A stretch of 64,000 nucleotides of DNA from Streptomyces corallincola (GTDB lineage Bacteria > Actinomycetota > Actinomycetes > Streptomycetales > Streptomycetaceae): assembly GCF_019104725.1 (NCBI RefSeq), contig NZ_JAHRXF010000003.1:239963-303962 (forward strand), written 5' to 3'. Shown piece by piece: positions 9,715 to 21,032 of this stretch (position 1 is the stretch's first letter; every line of letters starts with the position of its first letter). The notes under the pieces were generated by a model. That model saw nothing but the letters and a program-made list of their open reading frames with translations. It had not been told where the DNA came from and did no database searches. The position numbers were made by a program, and so were the translations under genes.

Positions 9715-11421
9715 ATGGCCAACGCACCGGTCCAGCGCATGTCCCAGTTGATGGTGAAGACGCTGCGCGACGACCCGGCGGACGCCGAGGTCCTCAGCCA
9801 CAAGCTCCTGGTCCGCGCCGGGTACGTCCGCCGCACCGCCGCCGGTATCTGGTCCTGGCTGCCGCTCGGCAAGCGCGTCCTCGCCAACGTCGAACGCGTC
9901 GTCCGCGAGGAGATGGACGCCATCGGCGCCCAGGAGGTACTGCTCCCCGCGCTGCTGCCCCGCGAGCCCTACGACGCGACCGGCCGCTGGGACGAGTACG
10001 GCCAGGAACTCTTCCGGCTCAAGGACCGCAAGGGCGGCGACTACCTCCTCGGCCCCACCCACGAGGAGATCTTCACCCTGCTGGTCAAGGACCAGTGCAC
10101 GTCCTACAAGGACCTGCCGGTCATCCTCTACCAGATCCAGAACAAGTTCCGCGACGAGGCCCGCCCCCGCGCCGGCATCCTGCGCGGCCGCGAGTTCCTG
10201 ATGAAGGACTCGTACTCCTTCGACCTGGAGGACGAGGGCCTCGCCCAGTCCTACGCGCTGCACCGCCAGGCCTACCAGCGGGTCTTCGAGCGCCTCGGCC
10301 TCGACTACCGCATCTGCGCGGCCACCGCCGGTGCGATGGGCGGCTCCAAGTCCGAGGAGTTCCTCGCCCCCGCCGAGGCGGGCGAGGACACCTTCGCGGA
10401 CTGCCCGAACTGCGACTTCGCCGCCAACACCGAGGCCGTCGGGTACGCCCTGACGCCCGTGGACGCCGCCGACGTGCCCGCGCTGGAGGAGATCCCCACC
10501 CCGGACACCCCCACCATCGAGACGCTCGCCGCCTCGCTCGGCGTCCCCGCCTCCGCCACGCTGAAGAACCTGCTGGTCAAGGTGGCCGGGGAGATCGTCG
10601 CCGTCGGCGTGCCCGGCGACCGCGAGGTGGACCTCGGCAAGGTCGAGGAGCACTTCGCGCCCGCCGCCGTCGAACTCGTCACCGCCGAGGACTTCACCGG
10701 CCGCCCCGACCTCGTACGCGGCTACGTCGGCCCGCAGGGCCTCGGCGAGAAGATCCGGTACATCGCGGACCCCCGGGTCGCCCCCGGCACCGCCTGGATC
10801 ACCGGCGCCAACAAGGAGCACACGCACGCGAAGAACGTCGTCGCCGGACGCGACTTCGAGGTGGACGCGTACGTGGACGTCGTCGTCGTGGAGGAGGGCG
10901 ACCCCTGCCCCCGCTGCGGCACCGGCCTGAAGTTGGACCGCGCCATCGAGATCGGGCACATCTTCCAGCTCGGCCGGAAGTACGCCGACGCCCTCAAGCT
11001 CGACGTGCTCGGCCAGAACGGCAAGCCCGTCCGCGTCACGATGGGCTCCTACGGCATCGGCGTCTCCCGCGCCGTCGCCGCGCTCGCCGAGCAGACCGCC
11101 GACGAGCAGGGCCTGTGCTGGCCCGCCGAGATCGCCCCGGCCGACGTGCACGTCGTCGCCGCGGGCAAGGCCCTGCAGACCGAACTCGCCCTCGACGTGT
11201 CCGGCAAGCTCGCCGCCGCCGGACTCCGCGTCCTCGTGGACGACCGCGCCGGTGTCTCGCCGGGCGTGAAGTTCACCGACTCCGAGCTGATCGGCGTCCC
11301 CAAGATCCTCGTCGCCGGACGCCGTGCCGCCGACGGCGTCCTGGAACTCAAGGACCGCCGGACCGGCGAGCGCGAGGAACTCTCCGTCGAGGAAGCGATC
11401 ACCCGCCTGACGGCTCGCTGA
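9715..11421 (+). CDS. proS: prolyl-tRNA synthetase
   Basis: 568 residues, a bacterial-type class II synthetase that charges tRNA-Pro. Motif 1 surrounds [16 protein letters not shown], motif 2 is [25 protein letters not shown], and motif 3 is [17 protein letters not shown]. Between motifs 2 and 3 lies the ~180-residue insertion (editing) domain typical of bacterial ProRS. The C-terminal anticodon-binding domain begins near [10 protein letters not shown]. The start at 9715 is preceded by a GGAG-type ribosome site (GGCAGGAGTACGAGAAC). It is transcribed towards the minus-strand kinase-like gene, with a shared hairpin between them. Confidence 0.97.
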   Translation: MANAPVQRMSQLMVKTLRDDPADAEVLSHKLLVRAGYVRRTAAGIWSWLPLGKRVLANVERVVREEMDAIGAQEVLLPALLPREPYDATGRWDEYGQELFRLKDRKGGDYLLGPTHEEIFTLLVKDQCTSYKDLPVILYQIQNKFRDEARPRAGILRGREFLMKDSYSFDLEDEGLAQSYALHRQAYQRVFERLGLDYRICAATAGAMGGSKSEEFLAPAEAGEDTFADCPNCDFAANTEAVGYALTPVDAADVPALEEIPTPDTPTIETLAASLGVPASATLKNLLVKVAGEIVAVGVPGDREVDLGKVEEHFAPAAVELVTAEDFTGRPDLVRGYVGPQGLGEKIRYIADPRVAPGTAWITGANKEHTHAKNVVAGRDFEVDAYVDVVVVEEGDPCPRCGTGLKLDRAIEIGHIFQLGRKYADALKLDVLGQNGKPVRVTMGSYGIGVSRAVAALAEQTADEQGLCWPAEIAPADVHVVAAGKALQTELALDVSGKLAAAGLRVLVDDRAGVSPGVKFTDSELIGVPKILVAGRRAADGVLELKDRRTGEREELSVEEAITRLTAR

Positions 11422-11437
11422 GCCCCCGAGGAGCGAC

Positions 11438-11475
11438 CCGGCCACCGCACCCCCGTACGGGAGGGCGGTGGCCGG
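11438..11475. terminator. bidirectional hairpin between proS and the kinase-like gene
   Basis: Inverted repeat CCGGCCACCGC / GCGGTGGCCGG (11 bp), loop about 16 bases, placed between two convergent stop codons. Confidence 0.7.
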
Positions 11476-11480
11476 AACTC

Positions 11481-12392
11481 CTACAGCCAGCCCGCGAACT
11501 CCAGCAGGAGCTCCGCGTCCTTCGGGCGCCCCACGCGCAGGGCCCGGACGCCCGACTCGACCGCGCGGAACAGCGTCCAGCCGCGCAGCCGGTCCATGTC
11601 CACCTCCAGCGAGTCCGCCAGCCGTTTGATCCGGCGGCGGGTGACGGCCGCGCCGGACGGGGTGGCGATCAGGTCCTCCACCCGGTCGCGGACCAGCCGC
11701 GCGAGGTCGAAGGCGCACTCACCGACCACCGGATCGGGCCCCACCGCCAGCCACGGCAGCCGCTCCCCGGACAGCACCTTGCTCTGCCGGAACGTGCCGT
11801 GCAGCAGCCGGGGTTCGCCCGGCACGCCGAGCAGCCCGTCACGGGCCGCCAGCGCGGCGGCGACCAGCGGCGCCGCCTCCGGCTCCGCCGCCGCACCGGC
11901 CCGCATCGCCTCCGCCTGCCGCCCGGTCCGCTCCGCCACCGTCTCGAACGCGTGCCCCGCCGGAGGCGCCACCCACAGCCTGCGCAGCGTCCCCGCCGCC
12001 TCCAGCAGCGCCTTCGCCTCCGGCAGCGACCGCACCGACACGTCCGGATGCAGCCGCTCCAGCAGCAGCACCCCGTCGGCCACGTCCTCGGCGGACCCCG
12101 GCTCCAGCAGCCGTACGGCGCCCAACCCGGCCCAGTGCGCCAGCGCCGCCCGCTCGCTGCCGGGCCGCGACCGCTCCGGGACCAGCTTCAGCACCGCCGG
12201 TGTACCGTCCGCGCGGGCCACCAGCACCACCAGACCGCTCCGCCCGCCGGGCACCTGCACCCGCTCCACCGTCAGCCCGTACCGGGCGACCGCCCGCTCC
12301 GCGGTTCCGGGCAGCCGCGCCAGCCAGTCGTCACCGGCCGGCGCCGTCTCGCCGAGCGCCCGCACCAGCCTGGGGGGCGGTTCGAATGCCAT
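11481..12392 (-). CDS. APH(6)/hydroxyurea-kinase-like protein lacking catalytic residues
   Basis: 303 residues from an ATG with a strong GGAGGAAGGAA site. The layout follows the aminoglycoside 6-phosphotransferase (StrB-like) family: the ATP-binding lysine strand TPAVLKLVP, LLEPGSAEDVADGVLLLERLHP, then the catalytic-loop region. Active kinases of this family read HGDxHxxNVL followed by WLAIDP. Here the loop reads HGTFRQSKVL (H198, T200, K205) and WLAVGP (G218). Catalytic Asp, Mg-binding Asn and the second metal Asp are therefore all replaced. The rest of the fold, including FDLARLVRDR, is kept. I infer a pseudokinase that may bind but not phosphorylate a ligand; resistance activity should not be assumed. 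Confidence 0.8.
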   Translation of the reverse strand: MAFEPPPRLVRALGETAPAGDDWLARLPGTAERAVARYGLTVERVQVPGGRSGLVVLVARADGTPAVLKLVPERSRPGSERAALAHWAGLGAVRLLEPGSAEDVADGVLLLERLHPDVSVRSLPEAKALLEAAGTLRRLWVAPPAGHAFETVAERTGRQAEAMRAGAAAEPEAAPLVAAALAARDGLLGVPGEPRLLHGTFRQSKVLSGERLPWLAVGPDPVVGECAFDLARLVRDRVEDLIATPSGAAVTRRRIKRLADSLEVDMDRLRGWTLFRAVESGVRALRVGRPKDAELLLEFAGWL

Positions 12393-12464
12393 GCGCGCGT
12401 CGTTCCTTCCTCCGGTACGGCCCACCGTCCGGGCCGCTCCACGCCTGTCCGTCGTCTACCCCGC

Positions 12465-12911
12465 TCAGCGCGTCCCGCCCGCCGCCCCCGTGTCCGTGTG
12501 TTCCGTAAGACCGGGGAACGGGGTGGTCGTGCCGGACCAGCGGGTGGCGCGGACGGCGGCGTCGCGCAGGGCGGTGGCGGCGGAGGTGCGGCGGGCACCG
12601 GTGGTGGCGCGGACCAGGTCGGAGTAGACGGCGGCGACACGCTCCTCCAGGTCGGCGGCGAGCCGTACCGCCGAGGCGCCGTCGGACACCGGGAACGGCA
12701 GCGCGTACCCGGCGTTCGCGGCCACCGGTTCGCCGCCCAGGTCGCGGACCTCGCGGGCCAGCGCGTCCCGGCGGGACCGGTGCGCGTCCCACGCCGAGCG
12801 TGCCTCGCCCCGGCGGGCCTCGGACACCCGGCCGCCGACCACCCCGTACCCGTACACCGCCGCGTGCTCGGCGGCCAACGCCGCCTGGACGGCGGCCAGT
12901 TCGTCGCTCAC
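12465..12911 (-). CDS. ferritin-like (DUF4439) protein
   Basis: 148 residues from a GTG start that overlaps the upstream stop by 4 bases (GTGA). All-helical. The first helix AALAAEHAAVYGYGVVGGRV is characteristic of the DUF4439 ferritin-like family, followed by a helix rich in R and H (WDAHRSRRDALAREV), then ERVAAVYSDLVRATTG and RATRWSG. DUF4439 proteins resemble ferritins in fold; only some metal-ligand positions (E, H) are evident here and iron binding is unproven. It forms a translationally coupled pair with the lipoprotein gene. Confidence 0.8.
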   Translation of the reverse strand: MSDELAAVQAALAAEHAAVYGYGVVGGRVSEARRGEARSAWDAHRSRRDALAREVRDLGGEPVAANAGYALPFPVSDGASAVRLAADLEERVAAVYSDLVRATTGARRTSAATALRDAAVRATRWSGTTTPFPGLTEHTDTGAAGGTR

Positions 12912-13384
12912 TTCGCTCCCTCGGCCAGCAGGTACGCGTGCGCGGCCCCGGCTGCGGCGACCGACGCCAGCAGCCGGGCGGTCTCGCCGTCCACGTCCGG
13001 CAGCGCCTTCGTCCGCCGGTCGGCCAGGGCGCGTTCGGCGGACGCGAGGTCCGTCAGCGCCCCGGCGGGAGCGGCGGGCACCGGAGCCGGAGAGGCGGAC
13101 GGCGAACCGGACGGCACCGGTGCGGCGCCCCCGAACGCCTTCTCGTGCGCCGCCACCGCCGCCCGCAGCGGACGCAGCCGTTCCGCCAGCGCGGGATGGG
13201 CGGCCAGCACCGCGTCGTAGCGGACGAGCAGCGCCGCGCTGTCCCCGGCGGCCCGCGCACGGGTACGTCCGGTGACCGTGACGCGCTCGCGGGCGGCGTC
13301 CGGCCCGGCGGTGCAGCCGGTCAGCAGGAGCGCCCCGGCGGCCGAGACGAGCAGGGTTCTTCTGTGCGGCGATGGATACGGCAC
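12908..13384 (-). CDS. putative lipoprotein partner of the DUF4439 gene
   Basis: 158 residues from a GTG preceded by a GAGGAC site. It opens with a lipoprotein-type signal: basic HRR, hydrophobic core, and lipobox LLTGC. A helical region with VRYDAVLAAHPALAERLRPLR AAVAAHEKAF follows, then a Pro/Ser/Ala linker (PVPSGSPSASPAPVPAAP) and a second helical part. The pattern suggests a membrane-anchored extracytoplasmic helical protein. I do not recognise a catalytic function. Coupling to the ferritin-like gene suggests they act together. Confidence 0.7.
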   Translation of the reverse strand: MPYPSPHRRTLLVSAAGALLLTGCTAGPDAARERVTVTGRTRARAAGDSAALLVRYDAVLAAHPALAERLRPLRAAVAAHEKAFGGAAPVPSGSPSASPAPVPAAPAGALTDLASAERALADRRTKALPDVDGETARLLASVAAAGAAHAYLLAEGAK

Positions 13385-13630
13385 GGCGGACGTCCTCGGG
13401 AAGCTCGTACGGCGGGAGGGCGGCCCGGACCCGCACCCGCGCCCCGCGCGGCGGACGCGCGGCGCACGGGACGGCGGCCGGTGATCACGGTACCCGCGCA
13501 CCCGCCCCGGACCGGCCACCGGCACCGGGCTGTCGCCGGGGTGGACGGCAACACCCTCCGCGACCCGATACCCTTTGACCTGACACGCGACCCATCCCAC
13601 AACAGCACACGCGGCCGAGGAGTCACCCGG
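13385..13630. other. divergent intergenic region upstream of rimP
   Basis: 246 bases. A TTGACC hexamer at about 13574 could be a -35 for the rimP operon, but no matching -10 is seen at normal spacing. Confidence 0.3.
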
Positions 13631-14140
13631 ATGAGCACCACCCAGAGCGAGAGGCTGCGAGAGCTGCTGGAACCGCTCGTCACCGCCCAGGGGCTTGATC
13701 TCGAGGAGATCGCCGTGGAGACGGTGGGCCGCAAGCGGTCGCTGCGCGTGGTGGTGGACTCCGACTCGGGCGCGGACCTGGACCGGATCGCCGATGTGAG
13801 CCGCGCGCTCTCGGCGAAGCTCGACGAGACCGACGCGATGGGCGACACCCCGTACGACCTGGAGGTCGGCACCCCCGGTGCCGAGCGCCTCCTCACCGAG
13901 GAGCGGCACTACCGCCGCGCCGCGGACCGCCTGGTGGCCCTCCGGCTCACCGACGGCACCGAACTGGTCGCGCGCATCCTCACCGTGGACGCCGAGGGCA
14001 TCGACACCGAGGTGCCGGGCGTGAAGGGCCGCAGGGCCACCGCCCGCCGGATCGCCTTCGCGGACATCGAGAAGGCGCGTGTGCAGGTCGAGTTCAACCG
14101 CAAGGACAAGAAGGACATGACGGAAGAAGAGGAGGCGTAG
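13631..14140 (+). CDS. rimP: ribosome maturation factor RimP
   Basis: 169 residues. RimP assists assembly of the 30S ribosomal subunit. The N-terminal domain shows [18 protein letters not shown] and [48 protein letters not shown] marks the junction with the C-terminal Sm-like domain. The ATG at 13631 is the first sensible start (GCCGAGGAGTCACCCGG ahead). It is the first gene of the rimP-nusA-ylxR-infB cluster, two bases from nusA, so tightly coupled. The C-terminus is highly charged ([12 protein letters not shown]), as is common in actinobacteria. Confidence 0.95.
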   Translation: MSTTQSERLRELLEPLVTAQGLDLEEIAVETVGRKRSLRVVVDSDSGADLDRIADVSRALSAKLDETDAMGDTPYDLEVGTPGAERLLTEERHYRRAADRLVALRLTDGTELVARILTVDAEGIDTEVPGVKGRRATARRIAFADIEKARVQVEFNRKDKKDMTEEEEA

Positions 14141-14142
14141 CC

Positions 14143-15147
14143 GTGGACATCGACATGAGCGCCCTGCGGGGCTTGGTCAGGGAGAAGGAGATCTCCTTCC
14201 CCCTGCTGGTCGAGGCGATCGAGTCGGCCCTCCTCATCGCCTACCACCGCACCGAGGGAAGCCGCCGCCACGCGCGCGTCCGGCTCGACCGGGAGACCGG
14301 TCACGTGACGGTGTGGGCGAAGGAGGACCCCGAGGACCTGGAGGAGGGTCAGGAGGTCCGCGAGTTTGACGACACCCCCTCCGACTTCGGCCGGATCGCC
14401 GCCACCACCGCCAAGCAGGTCATCCTGCAGCGGCTGCGCGACGCCGAGGACGACGCCACCCTCGGCGAGTACGCGGGCCGTGAGGGCGACATCGTCACCG
14501 GTGTCGTCCAGCAGGGCCGCGACCCGAAGAACGTCCTGGTGGACATCGGCAGGCTGGAGGCCATCCTGCCCGTGCAGGAGCAGGTCCCCGGTGAGACGTA
14601 CCCGCACGGCATGCGGCTGCGCTCGTACGTGGTCCGGGTCGCCAAGGGCGTCCGCGGTCCCTCGGTGACGCTGTCCCGCACGCACCCCAACCTGGTGAAG
14701 AAGCTGTTCGCCCTGGAGGTGCCGGAGATCGCCGACGGCTCCGTCGAGATCGCCGCCATCGCCCGCGAGGCCGGTCACCGCACCAAGATCGCCGTCCGCT
14801 CCACCCGTTCGGGCCTGAACCCCAAGGGCGCCTGCATCGGCCCGATGGGCGGCCGGGTGCGCAACGTGATGGGCGAGCTGAACGGCGAGAAGATCGACAT
14901 CGTGGACTGGTCGGACGACCCGGCCGAGATGGTCGCCAACGCCCTGTCACCCGCGCGGGTGAGCAAGGTGGAGGTCGTCGATCTGGCCGCGCGGTCCGCG
15001 CGGGTGATCGTGCCGGACTACCAGCTCTCGCTGGCCATCGGCAAGGAGGGCCAGAACGCCCGCCTCGCCGCCCGGCTCACCGGCTGGCGGATCGACATCC
15101 GGCCCGACACCGAGCAGGCCCCGGACTCCGAGGGCTCCGGGGAATAG
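14143..15147 (+). CDS. nusA: transcription termination/antitermination protein NusA
   Basis: 334 residues from GTG at 14143. It binds RNA polymerase and modulates pausing, termination and rRNA antitermination. Domains in order: N-terminal RNAP-binding part ([17 protein letters not shown]), S1 domain ([21 protein letters not shown]), KH1 and KH2 ([14 protein letters not shown] and [19 protein letters not shown]). The acidic C-terminal repeats of E. coli NusA are absent, as in other actinobacteria. It sits between rimP and ylxR, the conserved bacterial arrangement. Confidence 0.97.
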   Translation: MDIDMSALRGLVREKEISFPLLVEAIESALLIAYHRTEGSRRHARVRLDRETGHVTVWAKEDPEDLEEGQEVREFDDTPSDFGRIAATTAKQVILQRLRDAEDDATLGEYAGREGDIVTGVVQQGRDPKNVLVDIGRLEAILPVQEQVPGETYPHGMRLRSYVVRVAKGVRGPSVTLSRTHPNLVKKLFALEVPEIADGSVEIAAIAREAGHRTKIAVRSTRSGLNPKGACIGPMGGRVRNVMGELNGEKIDIVDWSDDPAEMVANALSPARVSKVEVVDLAARSARVIVPDYQLSLAIGKEGQNARLAARLTGWRIDIRPDTEQAPDSEGSGE

Positions 15148-15155
15148 ATCCCGGC

Positions 15156-15175
15156 CGTGATCCGCTGAGATCACG
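15156..15175 (+). terminator. weak hairpin between nusA and ylxR
   Basis: 7-bp inverted repeat CGTGATC / GATCACG with a 6-base loop, followed about 25 bases later by a run of five T. More likely an intra-operon pause or attenuator than a full terminator. Confidence 0.3.
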
Positions 15176-15247
15176 TCAGCACGCGACAGCCGTCTGTTCG
15201 ATTTTTCCCCCGTAGGGGTGAGGTCGCCGCGGGGAGGTAGACTTACT

Positions 15248-15529
15248 GTGTCTGGCCGGACGCGAGCCCGCGCATGCCCTGAACGCACCTGTGTCGGGTG
15301 CAGGCAGCGAGCGGCCAAGGCCGATCTGCTGCGCACCGTCGCGGAAGGGGAACAGTGCGTTCCCGATCCGCGCGGTACGCTGCCCGGCCGGGGTGCGTAC
15401 GTACACCCCGACCCGCTCTGTCTCGACCAAGCGGTGCGCCGACGGGCGTTCCCACGGGCGCTGCGCGTCCAGGGAACGCTCGACGTAAACGCGTTGCGGC
15501 GTCACGTCGAGCGGACGGACAGTTGCTGA
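15248..15529 (+). CDS. YlxR-family nucleic-acid-binding protein (RnpM-like)
   Basis: 93 residues from the GTG at 15248, which has GGGGAGGTAG ten bases ahead; the further-upstream in-frame start at 15218 lacks a site. Contains the YlxR signature ERTCVGCRQRAAKADLLR and PGRGAYVHPDPLCLDQAV. YlxR proteins are small basic RNA-binding proteins; in Bacillus-like bacteria a homologue modulates RNase P. Encoded between nusA and infB, its universal position. The basic C-terminal half fits RNA binding. Confidence 0.9.
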   Translation: MSGRTRARACPERTCVGCRQRAAKADLLRTVAEGEQCVPDPRGTLPGRGAYVHPDPLCLDQAVRRRAFPRALRVQGTLDVNALRRHVERTDSC

Positions 15530-15616
15530 GCAGGCAACACGGTGAAACGTGCCGCGCGGAACCCCGCGTGGTCCTAGGTACTTCGTCGTCGAAAAACGAA
15601 AGCAGGTCGAGATTGC

Positions 15617-15649
15617 GATGAGCACTCGATGAGTACGCGATGAGTACGC
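15617..15649 (+). repeat. 11-bp tandem repeat x3 in the infB leader
   Basis: Units at 15617, 15628 and 15639; the last two are identical (GATGAGTACGC) and the first differs at three positions. Each contains ATGA. Confidence 0.7.
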
Positions 15650-15697
15650 CCATGAACTAGCGACGGTCCGGCTTCACCCGGACCTCAAAGGAGCGAA

Positions 15698-18754
<3,057 letters not shown>

Positions 18755-18770
18755 GCGCGAGGTGTGACTG

Positions 18771-18800
18771 CCGGCCGACGGGGGAGACCCCGTCGGCCGG
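18771..18800 (+). terminator. hairpin terminator after infB
   Basis: Perfect 13-bp inverted repeat CCGGCCGACGGGG / CCCCGTCGGCCGG closed by a GAGA tetraloop. Confidence 0.75.
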
Positions 18801-18933
18801 TGTCGCGTTCACCGGAGCCCGCGGCACCGAAACCCTGTCGAGCCCCCGGCGGGCACGGGGTACCGTTCTTGGTGACCCCCGCCGCTCGGCCGAGGGGCCA
18901 TCGATCCCGTACCGGCGGGTGAACCGGCACAAC

Positions 18934-19227
18934 ATGTACGTGGGGACTCTGTCCTTCGACCTCCTCCTCGGCGATGTCCACTCGCTGAAGGAGAAGCGCT
19001 CACTCGTCCGCCCGATCGTCGCCGAACTCCAGCGGAAGTACGCGGTGAGCGCGGCGGAGGTGGACCATCAGGACCTTCACCGGCGGGCCCTCATCGGCCT
19101 CGCCGCGGTCGCGGGCGACACCGCGCACCTCACCGACGTGCTCGACCGGTGCGAGCGGCTGGTGGCCGCCCGCCCCGAGGTGGAGCTGCTCTCCGTACGG
19201 CGGCGGCTCCACGGCGACGACGACTGA
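18934..19227 (+). CDS. DUF503 (YlxP-like) protein
   Basis: 97 residues from ATG at 18934 (a GTG five codons earlier is possible). The family opening MYVGTLSFDLLLGDVHSLKEKRSLVRPIV is clear; the middle reads VDHQDLHRRALIGLAAVAGD. DUF503 proteins are small cytoplasmic proteins often encoded between infB and rbfA and presumed to act in ribosome or RNA metabolism; no biochemical role is established to my knowledge. Usual length. Confidence 0.9.
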   Translation: MYVGTLSFDLLLGDVHSLKEKRSLVRPIVAELQRKYAVSAAEVDHQDLHRRALIGLAAVAGDTAHLTDVLDRCERLVAARPEVELLSVRRRLHGDDD

Positions 19228-19287
19228 CCGCACCACGCGGACTGTACGAAGACCAATGAACAAGGAATAAGGAACGGGAGCGGACCA

Positions 19288-19791
19288 GTGGCCGACAACG
19301 CGCGGGCGAAAAGGCTGGCGGACCTCATCCGGGAGGTGGTGGCCCAGAAGCTGCAGCGCGGGATCAAGGACCCGCGGCTCGGCTCGCACGTCACCATCAC
19401 GGACACCAGGGTCACGGGCGACCTGCGGGAGGCGACCGTCTTCTACACGGTCTACGGCGACGACGAGGAGCGCGCGGCAGCCGCCGCCGGACTGGAGAGC
19501 GCCAAGGGCATCCTCCGGTCCGAGGTGGGCCGCGCCGCCGGGGTGAAGTTCACCCCGACCCTCGCCTTCGTGGCCGACGCCCTGCCCGACACCGCCCGGA
19601 CCATCGAGGACCTGCTCGACCGGGCCCGCCAGTCCGACGAGAAGGTCCGTGAGGCATCCGCCGGTGCCTCGTACGCGGCCGGTGCCGACCCGTACCGCAA
19701 GCCCGCCGAGTCCGACGAGTCCGCCGAGGATGGCGCGGCCGACGTGGCCCGGGCGACCGGCGACGAGACGGACGGCGACGGCAAGGCATGA
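19288..19791 (+). CDS. rbfA: 30S ribosome-binding factor RbfA
   Basis: 167 residues from GTG at 19288 with GGGAGCGG upstream. RbfA helps mature the 16S rRNA 5' end and 30S subunit. KH-like core seen as RAKRLADLIREVVAQKLQRG, then DPRLGSHVTITDTRVTGDLREATVFYTVYG and RSEVGRAAGVKFTPTLAFVAD. The C-terminal ~45 residues are an acidic/Ala-rich extension (ESDESAEDGAADVARATGDE) beyond the usual fold, common in streptomycetes. Its stop overlaps the truB ATG by four bases. Confidence 0.95.
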   Translation: MADNARAKRLADLIREVVAQKLQRGIKDPRLGSHVTITDTRVTGDLREATVFYTVYGDDEERAAAAAGLESAKGILRSEVGRAAGVKFTPTLAFVADALPDTARTIEDLLDRARQSDEKVREASAGASYAAGADPYRKPAESDESAEDGAADVARATGDETDGDGKA

Positions 19792-20693
19792 CCCGCAAGC
19801 CCCCTCCGCCCGACGGCCTTGTCATCGTGGACAAGCCGTCGGGCTTCACCTCGCACGACGTGGTCGCCAAGATGCGCGGCATCGCCGGGACCCGCCGGGT
19901 CGGCCACGCCGGAACCCTCGACCCGATGGCCACCGGCGTCCTCGTCCTCGGGGTCGAGCGCGCCACCAAGCTGCTCGGCCATCTCGCGCTGACTGAGAAG
20001 GAGTACCTCGGTACCGTCCGGCTCGGCCAGGACACCGTCACCGACGACGCCGAGGGCGAGATCACCTCGTCCACCGACGCCTCACGGGTCACCCGCGAGG
20101 GCCTGGACGCCGGGATCGCCGCGCTGACCGGCGCCATCATGCAGGTGCCGTCCAAGGTCAGCGCTATCAAGATCGACGGCGTGCGCTCGTACAAGAGGGC
20201 CCGTGAGGGCGAGGAGTTCGAGATCCCGGCACGCCCGGTGACCGTCTCCTCCTTCACGCTGCACGACGTACGGGACGCGGTCGCCGAGGACGGCACCCCG
20301 GTGCTCGACCTCGTCGTCTCGGTGGTCTGCTCCTCCGGCACCTACATCCGCGCCCTCGCCCGCGACCTGGGCGCCGGTCTCGGCGTCGGCGGCCACCTCA
20401 CCGCGCTGCGCCGCACCCGCGTCGGGCCGTACCGGCTGGACGGCGCCCGCACCCTGGACCAGCTCCAGCAGGAGCTGACCGTGATGCCGGTCGCCGAGGC
20501 CGCCGCAGCCGCGTTCCCGCGCTGGGACGTGGACGGCAGGCGTGCGCGGCTGCTGCTCAACGGGGTCCGCCTGGAGATGCCCGAGGAGTACGCGGGGCGC
20601 GGTTCCGTCGCCGTCTTCGGTCCCGAGGGGACCTTCCTGGCGCTGGTGGAGGAACAGAAGGGCAAGGCCAAGAGCCTGGCCGTCTTCGGCTGA
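19788..20693 (+). CDS. truB: tRNA pseudouridine(55) synthase TruB
   Basis: 301 residues. Converts U55 of the tRNA T-loop to pseudouridine. The catalytic aspartate is D45 in GHAGTLDPMATGVL, preceded by GLVIVDKPSGFTSHDVV. The KVSAIKIDGVRSYKRAREGE segment and CSSGTYIRALARDLG are typical. A C-terminal PUA-like domain (RLEMPEEYAGRGSVAVFGPEG) is present. Starts at an ATGA overlap with rbfA and ends before a strong hairpin that closes the operon. Confidence 0.96.
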   Translation: MTRKPPPPDGLVIVDKPSGFTSHDVVAKMRGIAGTRRVGHAGTLDPMATGVLVLGVERATKLLGHLALTEKEYLGTVRLGQDTVTDDAEGEITSSTDASRVTREGLDAGIAALTGAIMQVPSKVSAIKIDGVRSYKRAREGEEFEIPARPVTVSSFTLHDVRDAVAEDGTPVLDLVVSVVCSSGTYIRALARDLGAGLGVGGHLTALRRTRVGPYRLDGARTLDQLQQELTVMPVAEAAAAAFPRWDVDGRRARLLLNGVRLEMPEEYAGRGSVAVFGPEGTFLALVEEQKGKAKSLAVFG

Positions 20694-20806
20694 GGCCGCG
20701 GCTGCCGCTGAGATCAGGGAGCCTGAGCCGGGAGCGGGCCGAGGAGTTGCAAGGCCGGGCTCTCGGCTCGCTCTGGTCCCCGCCGGGGCGCCGTACCTCT
20801 TCGCCC

Positions 20807-20847
20807 GTGGAGCGGCCGGACGTGGTCCTTCCGTCCGGCCGCTCCAC
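20807..20847 (+). terminator. hairpin terminator of the rbfA-truB operon
   Basis: Perfect 16-bp inverted repeat, GTGGAGCGGCCGGACG and its complement, with a 9-base loop. The remaining bases between truB and the next gene show no other clear element. Confidence 0.8.
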
Positions 20848-21032
20848 GGTTCCCCCCCGCCTCCCCCTCCTTTCCGATTCCTGTCCACCCGGAGCGCCCG
20901 GTTCACCCGTCCGGGCGGGCGCTCGGAGTGAACCGGGGGAGCGACAGGGGGCGCGTTCGTCCCGGACACCGTCCGTCGATCACCACCGGCCTACGGTCGA
21001 GGGTGCGGACGTGCGCGGCTGGAGGCGGGAAA

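Noticed and set aside
11481..12392. Aminoglycoside resistance gene
   Set aside because: Family similarity is there, but the catalytic residues are missing, so resistance should not be claimed.
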